This document shows, one piece after another, positions 1 to 8,146 of a stretch of 14,347 bases of DNA. The notes beneath the pieces were generated by a model. It had not been told where the DNA came from. It saw only the letters and a program-made list of their open reading frames with translations, and ran no database searches. Source of the DNA: Clostridium sp. CAG:221 (GTDB taxonomy: Bacteria; Bacillota; Clostridia; Clostridiales; Clostridiaceae). The stretch spans positions 1 to 14,347 of the forward strand of contig FR883409.1 in assembly GCA_000435835.1 (NCBI GenBank), written 5' to 3'. Both the position numbers and the translations under genes were made by a program. Numbering within the stretch: position 1 is the stretch's first letter; every line of letters begins with the position of its first letter.

Positions 1-127
1 TTGACTTTTTGTGTCCAAAATATTGACATAAGACCAAAGTAGCACAAGACATTTTTGTACTATTTAATTCTTTTTGTACTTTATATTATAATTTATCAAT
101 AAAAAATATAATATAAATATGAAAATA

Positions 128-179
128 TTGACGAAATAAGACGAAAATGATAATATAATTCAAGTGATAATAAAAATCA
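128..179 (+). promoter_or_regulatory. Promoter with two tandem Fur-box-like sites
   Basis: A -35 TTGACG (128-133) and a -10 TAATAT (151-156) are separated by 17 bases, a good sigma-A-type promoter. A Fur-like 7-1-7 element, TGATAATATAATTCA (148-162), overlaps the -10. A second, better one, TGATAATAAAAATCA (165-179), follows directly and matches the TGATAAT-N-ATTATCA consensus at 12 of 14 informative positions by my count; the first matches at 10. The position over the core promoter and early transcript fits iron-dependent repression of the uptake genes that follow. Fur control is inferred from the motif and the gene content. AT-rich DNA raises the chance of spurious matches. Confidence 0.6.
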
Positions 180-205
180 ATAAAAAAGAAGGGGGAATAT
201 CAGAT

Positions 206-1159
206 ATGATACTAAATAAATTAATAAAAAAATCAGTATTAATGAGCATGATAATAGGAAGTGTAGCACTTATAGGGTGTGGAACACAAACAAATGAAGA
301 AAAAGTAAAAAGCGAAAATCAAATAGTAGTAGAACATAAATTAGGAACTACAACTTTAAATGATACTTCTAAAAAAGTAGCAGTATTAGAATTATCATTT
401 TTAGATTCACTTTATAACTTAGGAGTAAATCCAGTAGCTATAGCTGACGATGGAGAGCAAACTAAAGTAACAGATATAACAAATGGAGAATCAATAGAAT
501 ACGTATCAGTTGGAAATCGTAAAGAACCAAATTTAGAAGAACTAAGTACATTAGATTTAGATTTAATAATAGCAGATACAACTAGACATAGCAAAATATA
601 TGAAGATTTAAGCAAAATAGCACCAACAATAGTATTAGATAGTATTGGATCAAGCTATGATGAATACATAAAGAACTTTGAAACTATAGCAAAAATAGTT
701 GGAAAAGAAGATAAAGCAAAGACTAAGATAGAAGAAACAGAAAAATTATTATCAGATGTTAAAGCAAAAGCACAAGAAAAATTAGGAGATAAAAAAATAT
801 TAACAGTATCACCTAAAAATGATGAATACACAGCACATACTTCAACTTCATTTGTAGGACAAGTTTTGGAAAAAGCAGGATTTGTTAATGCAATTGAAAA
901 TAATGATAAAGAAGTATCATTATCTTTAGAACAATTGGTAGAAATCAATCCAGATATAATGGTATATATGAGAGAAGATATAGATAAAACTATATACAAA
1001 GAATGGAAAGATACAGAATTATATAAATCATTAAAAGCGATACAAAATGGAGATGTATATACAACGATAGCAAGAGGTCCTTGGACACAATATAGAGGAT
1101 TCATATCAATAAATACATTAACTAAAGAAATGTCACAATGGCTATTAGATAATAATTAA
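206..1159 (+). CDS. Iron(III)-chelate ABC transporter substrate-binding lipoprotein (FecB/YfmC-like)
   Basis: Extracellular receptor that captures a ferric chelate and delivers it to the permease pair encoded next. I chose the ATG at 206: it follows AAGGGGG (189-195) by 10 bases and gives a clean lipoprotein signal with a basic N-terminus, a hydrophobic stretch and lipobox ALIGC, the acylated cysteine being residue 25 of 317. A GTG at 164 is also in frame but lies inside a Fur-like site and spoils the signal peptide. The rest is a type III periplasmic-binding-protein fold of normal length. KKVAVLELSFLDSL opens the N-lobe, and EELSTLDLDLIIADTTRH is the typical 'PDLII' strand. The sequence resembles the ferric-citrate binder YfmC of Bacillus subtilis from memory, so ferric citrate is the best guess. 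Other ferric siderophores are possible. Confidence 0.88.
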   Translation: MILNKLIKKSVLMSMIIGSVALIGCGTQTNEEKVKSENQIVVEHKLGTTTLNDTSKKVAVLELSFLDSLYNLGVNPVAIADDGEQTKVTDITNGESIEYVSVGNRKEPNLEELSTLDLDLIIADTTRHSKIYEDLSKIAPTIVLDSIGSSYDEYIKNFETIAKIVGKEDKAKTKIEETEKLLSDVKAKAQEKLGDKKILTVSPKNDEYTAHTSTSFVGQVLEKAGFVNAIENNDKEVSLSLEQLVEINPDIMVYMREDIDKTIYKEWKDTELYKSLKAIQNGDVYTTIARGPWTQYRGFISINTLTKEMSQWLLDNN

Positions 1160-1179
1160 ATGATAGGATGGTGATGCAA

Positions 1180-2193
1180 GTGAAGTCTATAAATAAAAAT
1201 AAATTTTTAATATTTTCAACTATAGGTATATTAGCAATAGGGGTATTTTTATTAATAGACATTTTAATAGGAATGAGTGATATAGGCTTTAAGGATATTA
1301 TAAGTGCTATTTTTGATTATAGTGGAAGTAAAGAGGATTTAATAATAACAACTATTAGACTTCCACGTGTATTATTATGTATATTAGTTGGAGCATCTAT
1401 GGCTATTTCTGGATTAATTATGCAAAACTTAACTAGAAATCCACTTGCATCATCTCAAGTTTTAGGAATAAATGCAGGAGCTACTTTATCAGTAGTTATA
1501 GTAATGGTATTTTTTCCTGCATTAGGATATAAAACAAAAATATTAGCATCTTTTTTGGGAGCAGGATTTGTAGGGGTAACTGTTCAAACAATAGGGAGAA
1601 TTAGAAATTTATCACCATTAAAAGTAACATTAGTAGGAATAAGTATACAGTTATTTTTAAGCTCCATAACAAAATTTATAATGCTATTTAATGATAGTAA
1701 AACATCAGATTTACTGTTTTGGATGATTGGAGGAGTTCATCATGCTCAAATTACACATATAGTGGAGTTATTACCATGTTTTATTATATCAATACTTTTA
1801 ATAATTAAAATATCAAATTCAATGGATACATTAAAAATGGGGGATGCCATAGCAATTAGCTTAGGAGAAAATATTAAAGTAATAAAAAGTATAGCAACTA
1901 TAGTAGTAATTTTACTATCAAGTTCTTCTGTAGCAATAGCAGGACCAATATCATTTATAGGATTAATAACTCCTCATATAGTAATTAAGCTAGGAGCAAG
2001 AAATTTTAGAGAAAGTTTTATATTATGCGGTATATATGGAGCTAATTTGCTTTTATTATCAGATATAATATCTAAAATTTTAAAGTATCCTTATGAATCA
2101 CCAGTAGGAATAGTAACAGCTTTTATGGGAGCAGTTTTTTATATAATACTAGCTAATAAAGAAATGAAAAGAGGTGGAGTAAGTGAAAAGTAA
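1180..2193 (+). CDS. Iron-chelate ABC transporter permease, FecCD family (first of pair)
   Basis: Integral membrane permease of the BtuC/FecCD type, which forms the translocation pathway together with the next gene product. Hydrophobic segments run through the whole length, about nine or ten as usual for the family. The signature after the second segment is visible (GASMAISGLIMQ, then RNPLASSQVLGI), as is the cytoplasmic coupling region near the C-terminus (GPISFIGLITPHIV), which contacts the ATPase. The start is uncertain. ATGs at 1168 and 1174 and a GTG at 1180 are all in frame. I prefer the GTG because the AGGATGGTG stretch (1165-1173) then sits at normal distance, and the second permease gene starts the same way. 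It lies about 20 bases after the lipoprotein gene and overlaps the next gene by 11 bases, so the two permeases are probably translationally coupled. Confidence 0.88.
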   Translation: MKSINKNKFLIFSTIGILAIGVFLLIDILIGMSDIGFKDIISAIFDYSGSKEDLIITTIRLPRVLLCILVGASMAISGLIMQNLTRNPLASSQVLGINAGATLSVVIVMVFFPALGYKTKILASFLGAGFVGVTVQTIGRIRNLSPLKVTLVGISIQLFLSSITKFIMLFNDSKTSDLLFWMIGGVHHAQITHIVELLPCFIISILLIIKISNSMDTLKMGDAIAISLGENIKVIKSIATIVVILLSSSSVAIAGPISFIGLITPHIVIKLGARNFRESFILCGIYGANLLLLSDIISKILKYPYESPVGIVTAFMGAVFYIILANKEMKRGGVSEK

Positions 2194-3157
2194 AAATACA
2201 TTAATATTTACTATAAATATAATAATGTTAGTGCTTGTATCTTTTATAAGCTTACTCTTTGGAAGTAAGATATTAAATATAACAGATGTATTTAATGCAA
2301 TATTTAATAATTCAACTTCAAAATACTCTTTCATTATTTTTGAGTATAGAATACCTAGATTATTAATATGTATAATGGTAGGTATGAGTTTAGCTGTAGC
2401 AGGGGCTATTTTTCAAGGGGTACTTAGAAATGCACTTGCATCTACTGATGTACTTGGGATAGGAAAAGGAGCAGGCTTTTTTGCTTGTATGGCAATAAGT
2501 CTAGGTTTAAAAGAGCCTATATCCTTATGGGCTATGGTTGGAGGGCTTTTAGCAGGAACTATTATTTATATACTAACTAAAAAAACAAATTTCAAAAATA
2601 CTAGTATAGTAATAATGGGAATAGCTATAAGTGCATTATTTGATGCAGGAATACAATATTTAAATATAAGCAATTCAGAAAATATACAAACTATTCTTTT
2701 ATGGTTAACGGGAAGTGTATGGGGAAGATATTGGAATGAAGTAAAAGTACTAACACCTTATGTAGTAATATTTATTCCATTAGCTATAGTATTAGCACAT
2801 AAAGTAGATATATTATCATTAGGTGATAATATAGCTATTAATTTGGGTGAAAAGGTAAGTTTATTAAAAGTTGGTTTATTATTAATAGGAATAATACTTA
2901 CAACTAGTAGTGTAAGTGTAAGTGGAACTATAGGATTTGTAGGACTTGTAGCACCACATATAGCAAAAAATTTAGTTGGATATAAACATATTTTAGTTAT
3001 TCCATTAAGTGGTTTAATTGGAGCAATACTTTTAATTACAGCAGATATTATAGGAAGAACTATAATTGCACCAAGTGAAATTCCAGTAGGAATAGTAACA
3101 GCTATAATAGGAGCACCTTATTTCTTATATTTGTTATTAAGAAAAAAATCTAATTAG
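2183..3157 (+). CDS. Iron-chelate ABC transporter permease, FecCD family (second of pair)
   Basis: Second half of the heterodimeric permease, 324 residues, normal for FecCD proteins. It has the same landmarks as its partner: GMSLAVAGAIFQG, then RNALASTDVLGIGKGAG, and near the C-terminus GTIGFVGLVAPHIAKNL, the loop that docks on the ATPase. Within the RNPLA box the proline is replaced by alanine (RNALA), common enough not to be alarming. The start is a GTG at 2183, five bases after AGGTGG (2172-2177) and inside the end of the preceding gene. The two permeases are clearly related but diverged, as expected for an old duplication. The intact frame and operon position argue that it is functional. 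Confidence 0.88.
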   Translation: MKSKNTLIFTINIIMLVLVSFISLLFGSKILNITDVFNAIFNNSTSKYSFIIFEYRIPRLLICIMVGMSLAVAGAIFQGVLRNALASTDVLGIGKGAGFFACMAISLGLKEPISLWAMVGGLLAGTIIYILTKKTNFKNTSIVIMGIAISALFDAGIQYLNISNSENIQTILLWLTGSVWGRYWNEVKVLTPYVVIFIPLAIVLAHKVDILSLGDNIAINLGEKVSLLKVGLLLIGIILTTSSVSVSGTIGFVGLVAPHIAKNLVGYKHILVIPLSGLIGAILLITADIIGRTIIAPSEIPVGIVTAIIGAPYFLYLLLRKKSN

Positions 3158-3173
3158 AAAGGTAGTAATTATA

Positions 3174-3944
3174 ATGAGCTTAGATATAAAAAACTTAGTT
3201 TTAGGATATGAGGACAAAATAATAGTTAATAACATTGATATATCTATTTCAAAAGGTGAAATTACCATTTTAATTGGAGCAAATGGTTGTGGAAAATCTA
3301 CTTTACTTAGTGGAATGAGTAGACTATTAATTCCTAAGGAAGGAAATGTATTTTTAGAAGGAAAATCAATACATGATTATAAACCTAAAGAATTAGCTAA
3401 AAAGTTAGCAATTTTACCGCAGGGACCAATAGCACCAGAAGGTATAACAGTAAAGGAACTTTGTTATTTTGGAAGAAATCCATATAAAAGTTTATTTGGA
3501 GGAAGATCAAAAGAAGATGAAGAAATAGTAAATTGGGCTATTGAGGTAACTGGACTTAAGGAATTTGAAGATAGGAAATTAGATTCATTATCTGGTGGAC
3601 AAAGACAACGTGCATGGATTGCAATGTCATTAACTCAAGATACAGATATATTGTTATTAGATGAACCTACAACTTATTTAGATTTAGCATATCAAATAGA
3701 AATTTTAGAGTTACTAAAAGATTTAAATAAAAAGACTAAAAAAACAATAGTTATAGTAATACATGAATTGAATCAAGCTGCTAGATATGCAGATAATCTT
3801 GTTTGTATGAAAAATGGGAAGATATATTCAAAAGGTAAAGTACATGATATATTTAATGAAACAATGTTAAAAGATGTATTTGGTATAGATAGTATAGTAA
3901 TTCCTGATCCTATTACTAATAGACCAATGTGTATTCCAAGATAG
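3174..3944 (+). CDS. Iron-chelate ABC transporter ATP-binding protein (FecE/FhuC-like)
   Basis: Cytoplasmic ATPase that powers the importer, 256 residues. All nucleotide-binding motifs are present: Walker A GANGCGKST (35-43), Q-loop glutamine 83 in LPQG, signature LSGGQ (139-143), Walker B ILLLDEP (159-165), D-loop YLDL (168-171) and switch histidine 197 in VIHELN. The family feature TTYLDLAYQIEIL is typical of ATPases serving FecCD permeases. The ATG at 3174 follows AAAGGT (3158-3163) and begins 16 bases after the second permease ends. It is the last gene of the operon and is followed within 40 bases by a strong terminator. The transport substrate cannot be told from this subunit. Confidence 0.93.
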   Translation: MSLDIKNLVLGYEDKIIVNNIDISISKGEITILIGANGCGKSTLLSGMSRLLIPKEGNVFLEGKSIHDYKPKELAKKLAILPQGPIAPEGITVKELCYFGRNPYKSLFGGRSKEDEEIVNWAIEVTGLKEFEDRKLDSLSGGQRQRAWIAMSLTQDTDILLLDEPTTYLDLAYQIEILELLKDLNKKTKKTIVIVIHELNQAARYADNLVCMKNGKIYSKGKVHDIFNETMLKDVFGIDSIVIPDPITNRPMCIPR

Positions 3945-3983
3945 CAATATTTAAATGTGAGTATTACATCACTTCTATACATG

Positions 3984-4015
3984 AAACCCACAAAAATCAT
4001 GATTTTTGTGGGTTT
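3984..4015 (+). terminator. Perfect palindromic rho-independent terminator
   Basis: A 32-base perfect inverted repeat (16-base arms, left arm beginning AAACCCACAAAAATCA) is followed by a T-rich tail TTTATTTT. The GGG/CCC base of the stem and the T tail make it a convincing terminator for the iron-uptake operon. Confidence 0.9.
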
Positions 4016-4057
4016 ATTTTATAGACACAAGGTAATCTAAAATACATTGGTAAGTAA

Positions 4058-4381
4058 ATTTATTTTTTAATTAATAAAATAAGAAAAGAAGAAGATATTC
4101 AAAGTAAAATACCATTAATGGGAGTTGTAGGAGCATTTGTATTTGCAGCTCAAATGATTAATTTTTCAATACCTGGTACAGGATCCAGTGGGCATATTAC
4201 TGGTGGAGTTTTACTGGCAGCAATTTTAGGACCAGAAGCAGGATTTTTATCACTTGTATCAATATTAATAGTTCAATGTTTGTTTTTTGGTGATGGAGGT
4301 CTTTTAGCTTTAGGATGTAATATTATAAATATGGTTTTTTTCAGTTGTTTTATAGGATATAAATTCATTAAAAAATGTTAA
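4058..4381 (+). pseudogene. Remnant of a CbiM/NikM-type nickel/cobalt ECF transporter permease
   Basis: The frame is open from 4058 and reads KIRKEEDIQSKIPLMGVVGAF, then FSIPGTGSSGHITGGVLLAA, GPEAGFLSL and LFFGDGGLLALGCNIINM. These are the middle conserved blocks of CbiM/NikM S-components: the post-TM1 basic loop, the PGxTGH motif, the GP loop and FFGDGG. What is missing is decisive. The family's N-terminal Met-His-Ile-Pro-Asp-Gly, whose amino group and His2 bind the metal, is absent, with a stop at 4055-4057 just upstream. The protein ends about 90 residues into a family of roughly 200-230. The only good ATG (4118) lacks a Shine-Dalgarno sequence and would skip the loop. I read this as a decayed gene that once imported nickel or cobalt, possibly for the urease encoded next. 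Confidence 0.8.
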
Positions 4382-4429
4382 ATGTATTTAGTAAGTGAAA
4401 TCTTGTATAAATATATGTAACATTTTTTA
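4369..4429 (+). other. Weak inverted repeat, possible terminator, ahead of the urease operon
   Basis: Twelve bases at 4369-4380 (TAAAAAATGTTA) are perfectly complementary to 4418-4429, ending in a T-rich run that continues to about 4436. The 37-base loop and the near absence of G/C make it a poor terminator, but it sits just where the nikM-like remnant ends. The rest of the 148-base gap to ureA is AT-rich. I see no convincing -35/-10 pair and no obvious operator in it. Confidence 0.25.
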
Positions 4430-4529
4430 TTTTTTTATGCTAATTTTTAAATTTATGTATCTTAATTAGAAAATTACAAATAATACATAATATTTAATAA
4501 GGTAATATGAAAAGGGAGGAAAAAAACAA

Positions 4530-4832
4530 GTGCATTTAACAGACAGAGAAAGAGAAAAACTTATGATTGTTGTTGCTGCAGATGTTGCAAGGAGAAGAAA
4601 AGAGAAAGGCTTAAAGCTAAATTATCCTGAATCTGTAGCGCTAATTACTAATGAGCTTTTAGAGGGTGCTAGAGAAGGTAGAGAAGTAAAAGATTTAATG
4701 GACTATGGTACAAAAATTTTAAGTAAAAGCGATGTAATGGAAGGTATACCTGAAATGATTCATACAGTTCAAGTTGAAGCAACATTTCCAGATGGGACTA
4801 AATTAGTTACAGTACATGATCCAATACGTTAA
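4530..4832 (+). CDS. ureA: Urease subunit gamma
   Basis: Smallest structural subunit of urease, 100 residues, the standard length of separate bacterial UreA. The N-terminus MHLTDREREKLMIVVAADVARRR is almost diagnostic, followed by KLNYPESVALITNELLEGAREG and a C-terminal block with VEATFPDGTKLVTVHDPIR. The start is GTG at 4530, ten bases after a strong AAAGGGAGG (4511-4519). It is the first gene of ureABCEFGD and is separated from ureB by 18 bases. In the enzyme, gamma, beta and alpha chains form an (alpha-beta-gamma)3 assembly. Gamma supports the structure and carries no active-site residues. Confidence 0.97.
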   Translation: MHLTDREREKLMIVVAADVARRRKEKGLKLNYPESVALITNELLEGAREGREVKDLMDYGTKILSKSDVMEGIPEMIHTVQVEATFPDGTKLVTVHDPIR

Positions 4833-4850
4833 GAAAGGAGATAGACATAA

Positions 4851-5177
4851 TTGATACCTGGAGAATTTATTATAAAAGAAGGAACTATAGAATATAACAA
4901 AGGAAAAGAAGCAATAAAACTTGAGGTGGTAAATACCGGTGATAGACCTATACAAATAGGTTCTCACTATCATTTTTACGAAGTAAATGATTACTTAAAG
5001 TTTGATAGAGAAAAAGCTTATGGAAAGAGATTAGATATTCCATCTGGTACTGCAGTTAGATTTGAACCTGGAGATAAAAAAGAAATAAATTTAATAGATA
5101 TTGGTGGAGTTAGAAGAGTTTACGGTTTGCGTAATTTAGTTGATGGGTATTTAGATGGAAGGAGAGTGAAAGAATAA
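4851..5177 (+). CDS. ureB: Urease subunit beta
   Basis: Second structural subunit, 108 residues. IPGEFIIKEGTIEYNKGKEA at the N-terminus, VVNTGDRPIQIGSHYHFYEVN in the middle and RLDIPSGTAVRFEPGDKKE are classic UreB blocks. The start is a TTG at 4851. No ATG or GTG fits, while AAAGGAG (4834-4840) lies ten bases upstream and the family's normal start (Met-Ile-Pro-Gly-Glu) begins exactly here. The stop TAA shares its last base with the ATG of ureC, so the two subunits are probably made by coupled translation in equal amounts. UreA and UreB are separate, as in most bacteria, not fused as in Helicobacter. Confidence 0.97.
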   Translation: MIPGEFIIKEGTIEYNKGKEAIKLEVVNTGDRPIQIGSHYHFYEVNDYLKFDREKAYGKRLDIPSGTAVRFEPGDKKEINLIDIGGVRRVYGLRNLVDGYLDGRRVKE

Positions 5178-6892
5178 TGAGTTTTGAAATTGATAGACAT
5201 CGTTATCTAGAATTATTTGGGCCAACTAAAGGAGATAAAATAAGGCTAGGTGACACAGATTTAATTATTGAAATTGAAAAAGATTATACAGGATATGGTG
5301 ATGAATGTAAATTTGGAGGTGGTAAGGTCTTAAGAGATGGAATGGGGCAAAATGCAATTGAAAGCAGAGAAAATCCTATGGTTGCAGATCTTATTATTAC
5401 AGGAGCCACTGTTGTAGATTATACAGGAATATATAAAGCTGATATTGGTATTCGTGATGGAAAGATTTTAGCTATCGGTAAAGGTGGTAATCCTTATACT
5501 ATGGATGATGTGGATTTTATAGTATCACCAAGTACAGAAGCATTGGCTGGAGAAGGCAGGATAATAACTGCAGGTGGTATAGATACTCATGTGCATTATA
5601 TAAGCCCAGATGTTGTTAATGCTGCACTGGAAGGAGGAATAACAACACTTATAGGGGGAGGAACAGGCCCTGTTGATGGAACTAATGCCGTTACTTCAAC
5701 ACCAGGAAAGTGGAATATTCATCGTATGTTACAATCTGCAGAAAGCTTTCCAATAAATCTTGGCTTTTTAGGAAAAGGTAGTGGAGCTAATATAAGGGTT
5801 ACAGCAGAGCAAATTGAAGCAGGTGCTTGTGGCCTTAAGGTTCATGAAGACTGGGGAGCAACAAGATCTGCAATAGATTACTCATTAAAAACAGCAGATA
5901 AATATGATGTTCAAGTTGCAGTACATACTGATACATTAAATGAAGGTGGATTTGTAGAACATACAATTGAAGCAATTGCAGGAAGAACAATTCATACATA
6001 TCATACTGAAGGAGCAGGTGGTGGCCATGCACCAGATTTGTTAAAAGTAGCTTCTAAACTTAATGTAATACCAGCATCAACTAATCCAACTAAACCTTTT
6101 ACTATAAATACAATTGCAGAACATTTAGATATGTTAATGGTATGTCATCACTTAGATCCTAAAGTTCCAGAAGATATTGCATTTGCAGATTCTAGAATAA
6201 GACATCAAACAATTGCAGCGGAAGATATATTACAAGATATGGGTGTATTTAGTATTATGAGTTCTGACGCAATGGCTATGGGAAGAATAGGTGAAGTTAT
6301 TACTAGAACATGGCAGACTGCAAGTAAGATGAAAAGACAAAGAGGAATATTAGAAGGTGACTCTGAAGAAAATGATAACAATAGAGTGAGAAGATATATT
6401 GCAAAATATACAATAAATCCAGCATTAGCACAAGGAATATCACAATATGTAGGTTCCATAGAAGTAGGGAAAATGGCAGATTTAGTACTTTGGGATACAC
6501 AATTCTTTGGTGTAAAACCACATCTGGTAATTAAAGGTGGTATGGTAAATAAATCAATAATAGGAGAAGCAAATGCATCTATTCCAACGTGTCAGCCAGA
6601 ATTTTATAGAGATTGTTTTGCTGCATATGGAAAAGCAAAATATCCAACTTCTGCAACTTTTGTTTCTAAATACGCATATGAGCATGGCATAAAAGAAGAA
6701 TTAGGATTACAAAAGTTAGTATTACCAGTAGGCGGAATAAGAAATTTAACAAAGAAAGATATGAAATTAAATAATGCAACTCCAAAGCTTGGTGTTGATC
6801 CAGAAACTTATGATGTCACTGTAGATGGAGAGTTAATAACTTGTGAACCAGCAAAAGAATTACCATTGGCACAAAGATACTTCTTATTCTAA
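5177..6892 (+). CDS. ureC: Urease subunit alpha (catalytic)
   Basis: Catalytic subunit hydrolysing urea to ammonia and carbamate, 571 residues, full length. The two-nickel site is complete: His138 and His140 in DTHVH, the lysine carbamylated to bridge both metals, Lys221 in GLKVHEDWG, then His250, His276 and Asp364 in MSSDAM. Substrate and catalytic residues are also present: His223, flap residues Cys323 and His324 in MVCHHLDP, and Arg340 in ADSR. The numbering is one higher than in the Sporosarcina pasteurii enzyme. The ATG at 5177 overlaps the ureB stop and has GGAAGGAG upstream. Nothing suggests inactivation. Nickel must be delivered by the UreE, UreF, UreG and UreD proteins encoded next. 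The gene looks somewhat less AT-rich than its flanks, which may only reflect strong protein conservation. Confidence 0.98.
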   Translation: MSFEIDRHRYLELFGPTKGDKIRLGDTDLIIEIEKDYTGYGDECKFGGGKVLRDGMGQNAIESRENPMVADLIITGATVVDYTGIYKADIGIRDGKILAIGKGGNPYTMDDVDFIVSPSTEALAGEGRIITAGGIDTHVHYISPDVVNAALEGGITTLIGGGTGPVDGTNAVTSTPGKWNIHRMLQSAESFPINLGFLGKGSGANIRVTAEQIEAGACGLKVHEDWGATRSAIDYSLKTADKYDVQVAVHTDTLNEGGFVEHTIEAIAGRTIHTYHTEGAGGGHAPDLLKVASKLNVIPASTNPTKPFTINTIAEHLDMLMVCHHLDPKVPEDIAFADSRIRHQTIAAEDILQDMGVFSIMSSDAMAMGRIGEVITRTWQTASKMKRQRGILEGDSEENDNNRVRRYIAKYTINPALAQGISQYVGSIEVGKMADLVLWDTQFFGVKPHLVIKGGMVNKSIIGEANASIPTCQPEFYRDCFAAYGKAKYPTSATFVSKYAYEHGIKEELGLQKLVLPVGGIRNLTKKDMKLNNATPKLGVDPETYDVTVDGELITCEPAKELPLAQRYFLF

Positions 6893-6944
6893 GTTTAAAA
6901 ATAAATTTAATATAATTTTTAAATCTTATAGGAGGGATTGAGAA

Positions 6945-7397
6945 ATGATTTTTCATGAGATAATAGGAAATATTAATGAAATAGATGATTTAAATGGATA
7001 TCATGTTGAAACAATATATTTAAATAGTGAAGATATGCTTAAAAGAATTTTAAGAGTAACTTCAGACCATAACAGAGAGTATGGAATAACATTAGATAAT
7101 AACGAAAAATTAAAAGATGGTGATATTCTTTATAATGAAGATAAGAAACTTATAGTTGTGAAAGCTAATAGTGAAGATGTGTTAATTATTAAACCTTCAA
7201 GTATAACTGAAATGGGAGTAATAGCACACGCTTTAGGAAATAGGCATCTTCAAGCACAATTTGAAGATGATAAAATGATAATCCAATATGATAGGTTAGT
7301 AGAAGAAGAATTAAAAAGAGATAATGTTAATTATTCAAGAGAAAATATAACTTTAAAAAAGGCGTTTAAACATGTTGAATTTGCACACACACACTAA
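6945..7397 (+). CDS. ureE: Urease accessory protein UreE (nickel metallochaperone)
   Basis: Cytosolic nickel-binding dimer that hands nickel to UreG during urease activation, 150 residues. The N-terminal peptide-binding domain is followed by the metal-binding domain with the conserved AHALGNRH (94-101), His95 being the interface nickel ligand of the family. The C-terminus is very short, ending in AHTH, and lacks the long His-rich tail found in Klebsiella-type UreE. Nickel storage capacity is therefore likely low. The ATG at 6945 is preceded by AGGAGGG (about 6930-6936), and the gene starts 52 bases after ureC. It overlaps ureF by 26 bases, with its last four codons lying in a CA repeat. Confidence 0.94.
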   Translation: MIFHEIIGNINEIDDLNGYHVETIYLNSEDMLKRILRVTSDHNREYGITLDNNEKLKDGDILYNEDKKLIVVKANSEDVLIIKPSSITEMGVIAHALGNRHLQAQFEDDKMIIQYDRLVEEELKRDNVNYSRENITLKKAFKHVEFAHTH

Positions 7398-8097
7398 AAG
7401 TAATGAAGATAATATTATAAATGTATTGCGTGTTATTCAAATATGTGACTCTAACTTTCCTATAGGTTCCTTTAATCATTCATATGGTATGGAGAGTTAT
7501 TTGAGAAATAACAAGATTACAAATGCAGAAAGTTTAAAAGAATACCTTGATGTGTTTTTAAACAATGTATTTATTTATAGTGATGGATTGGCAATTAGGA
7601 TGTTGTATGAATATTTGAATAAGAATGAATGGGAAAAAATTTTAGAACTTGATAGAATGCTTACAGTTCAAACCATAGCTAAAGAAACTAGAAATGGATC
7701 AAAGCTTATAGCCAGCAGAATGATTAAATTATTTCTTGATTTATATGATAGTGACATTTTAAAAGAGTATGAAGAAAAAATAAATGGAAAGAAGGCTTTT
7801 GGTCATCCAGCTATAGTGTTTGGATTACTTATGTATTCTTTAAATTTTAATGAAGAGGAAGCTATAATTTTTCATATGTATAGTACAATTTCAACACTTA
7901 TTCAAAATGGTGTCAGAGCTATACCATTAGGACAAAAAGATGGTCAAATAATTCTTCAAAAGTGTAGTGAGAGTTTTAAAGTTTTATATAAAAAAATTAA
8001 AAACTTAGATTATAGTTTTTTTGGTGCAAGTATTCCAGGTATTGAATTAGCTCAGATAAATCATGAAATACTAGAGTTTAGATTATTTATGTCTTAA
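7372..8097 (+). CDS. ureF: Urease accessory protein UreF
   Basis: Part of the UreD-UreF-UreG pre-activation complex on apo-urease, 241 residues. QICDSNFPIGSFNHSYGMES (23-42) is the family hallmark, and the protein ends in ELAQINHEILEFRLFMS, the usual UreF C-terminus that contacts UreD and UreG. The ATG at 7372 lies inside ureE, nine bases after AAAAGG (7357-7362), and gives an extra 15-18 residues, including LHTHT, before the conserved part. A TTG at 7426 would give a family-typical N-terminus but has no good ribosome binding site. I prefer the ATG, with moderate certainty about the start and high certainty about the family. Confidence 0.93.
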   Translation: MLNLHTHTKSNEDNIINVLRVIQICDSNFPIGSFNHSYGMESYLRNNKITNAESLKEYLDVFLNNVFIYSDGLAIRMLYEYLNKNEWEKILELDRMLTVQTIAKETRNGSKLIASRMIKLFLDLYDSDILKEYEEKINGKKAFGHPAIVFGLLMYSLNFNEEEAIIFHMYSTISTLIQNGVRAIPLGQKDGQIILQKCSESFKVLYKKIKNLDYSFFGASIPGIELAQINHEILEFRLFMS

Positions 8098-8146
8098 AAT
8101 CAAAAAAAGAAAATTAAAATTAGTTATATGGTAAAGGGTGAGATAT

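Noticed and set aside
655..1104. 149-codon minus-strand frame inside the substrate-binding lipoprotein gene
   Set aside because: Antisense shadow of a well-supported gene, with no ribosome binding site or family motif.
4382..4529. Specific promoter or nickel-responsive (NikR-type) operator before ureA
   Set aside because: I could not find a credible -35/-10 pair or a clear operator dyad; the matches are no better than expected in such AT-rich DNA.
7384..7394. CA run as a CRISPR or longer tandem repeat
   Set aside because: Only eleven bases of dinucleotide repeat with no spacers. It is explained as coding sequence of ureE and ureF.
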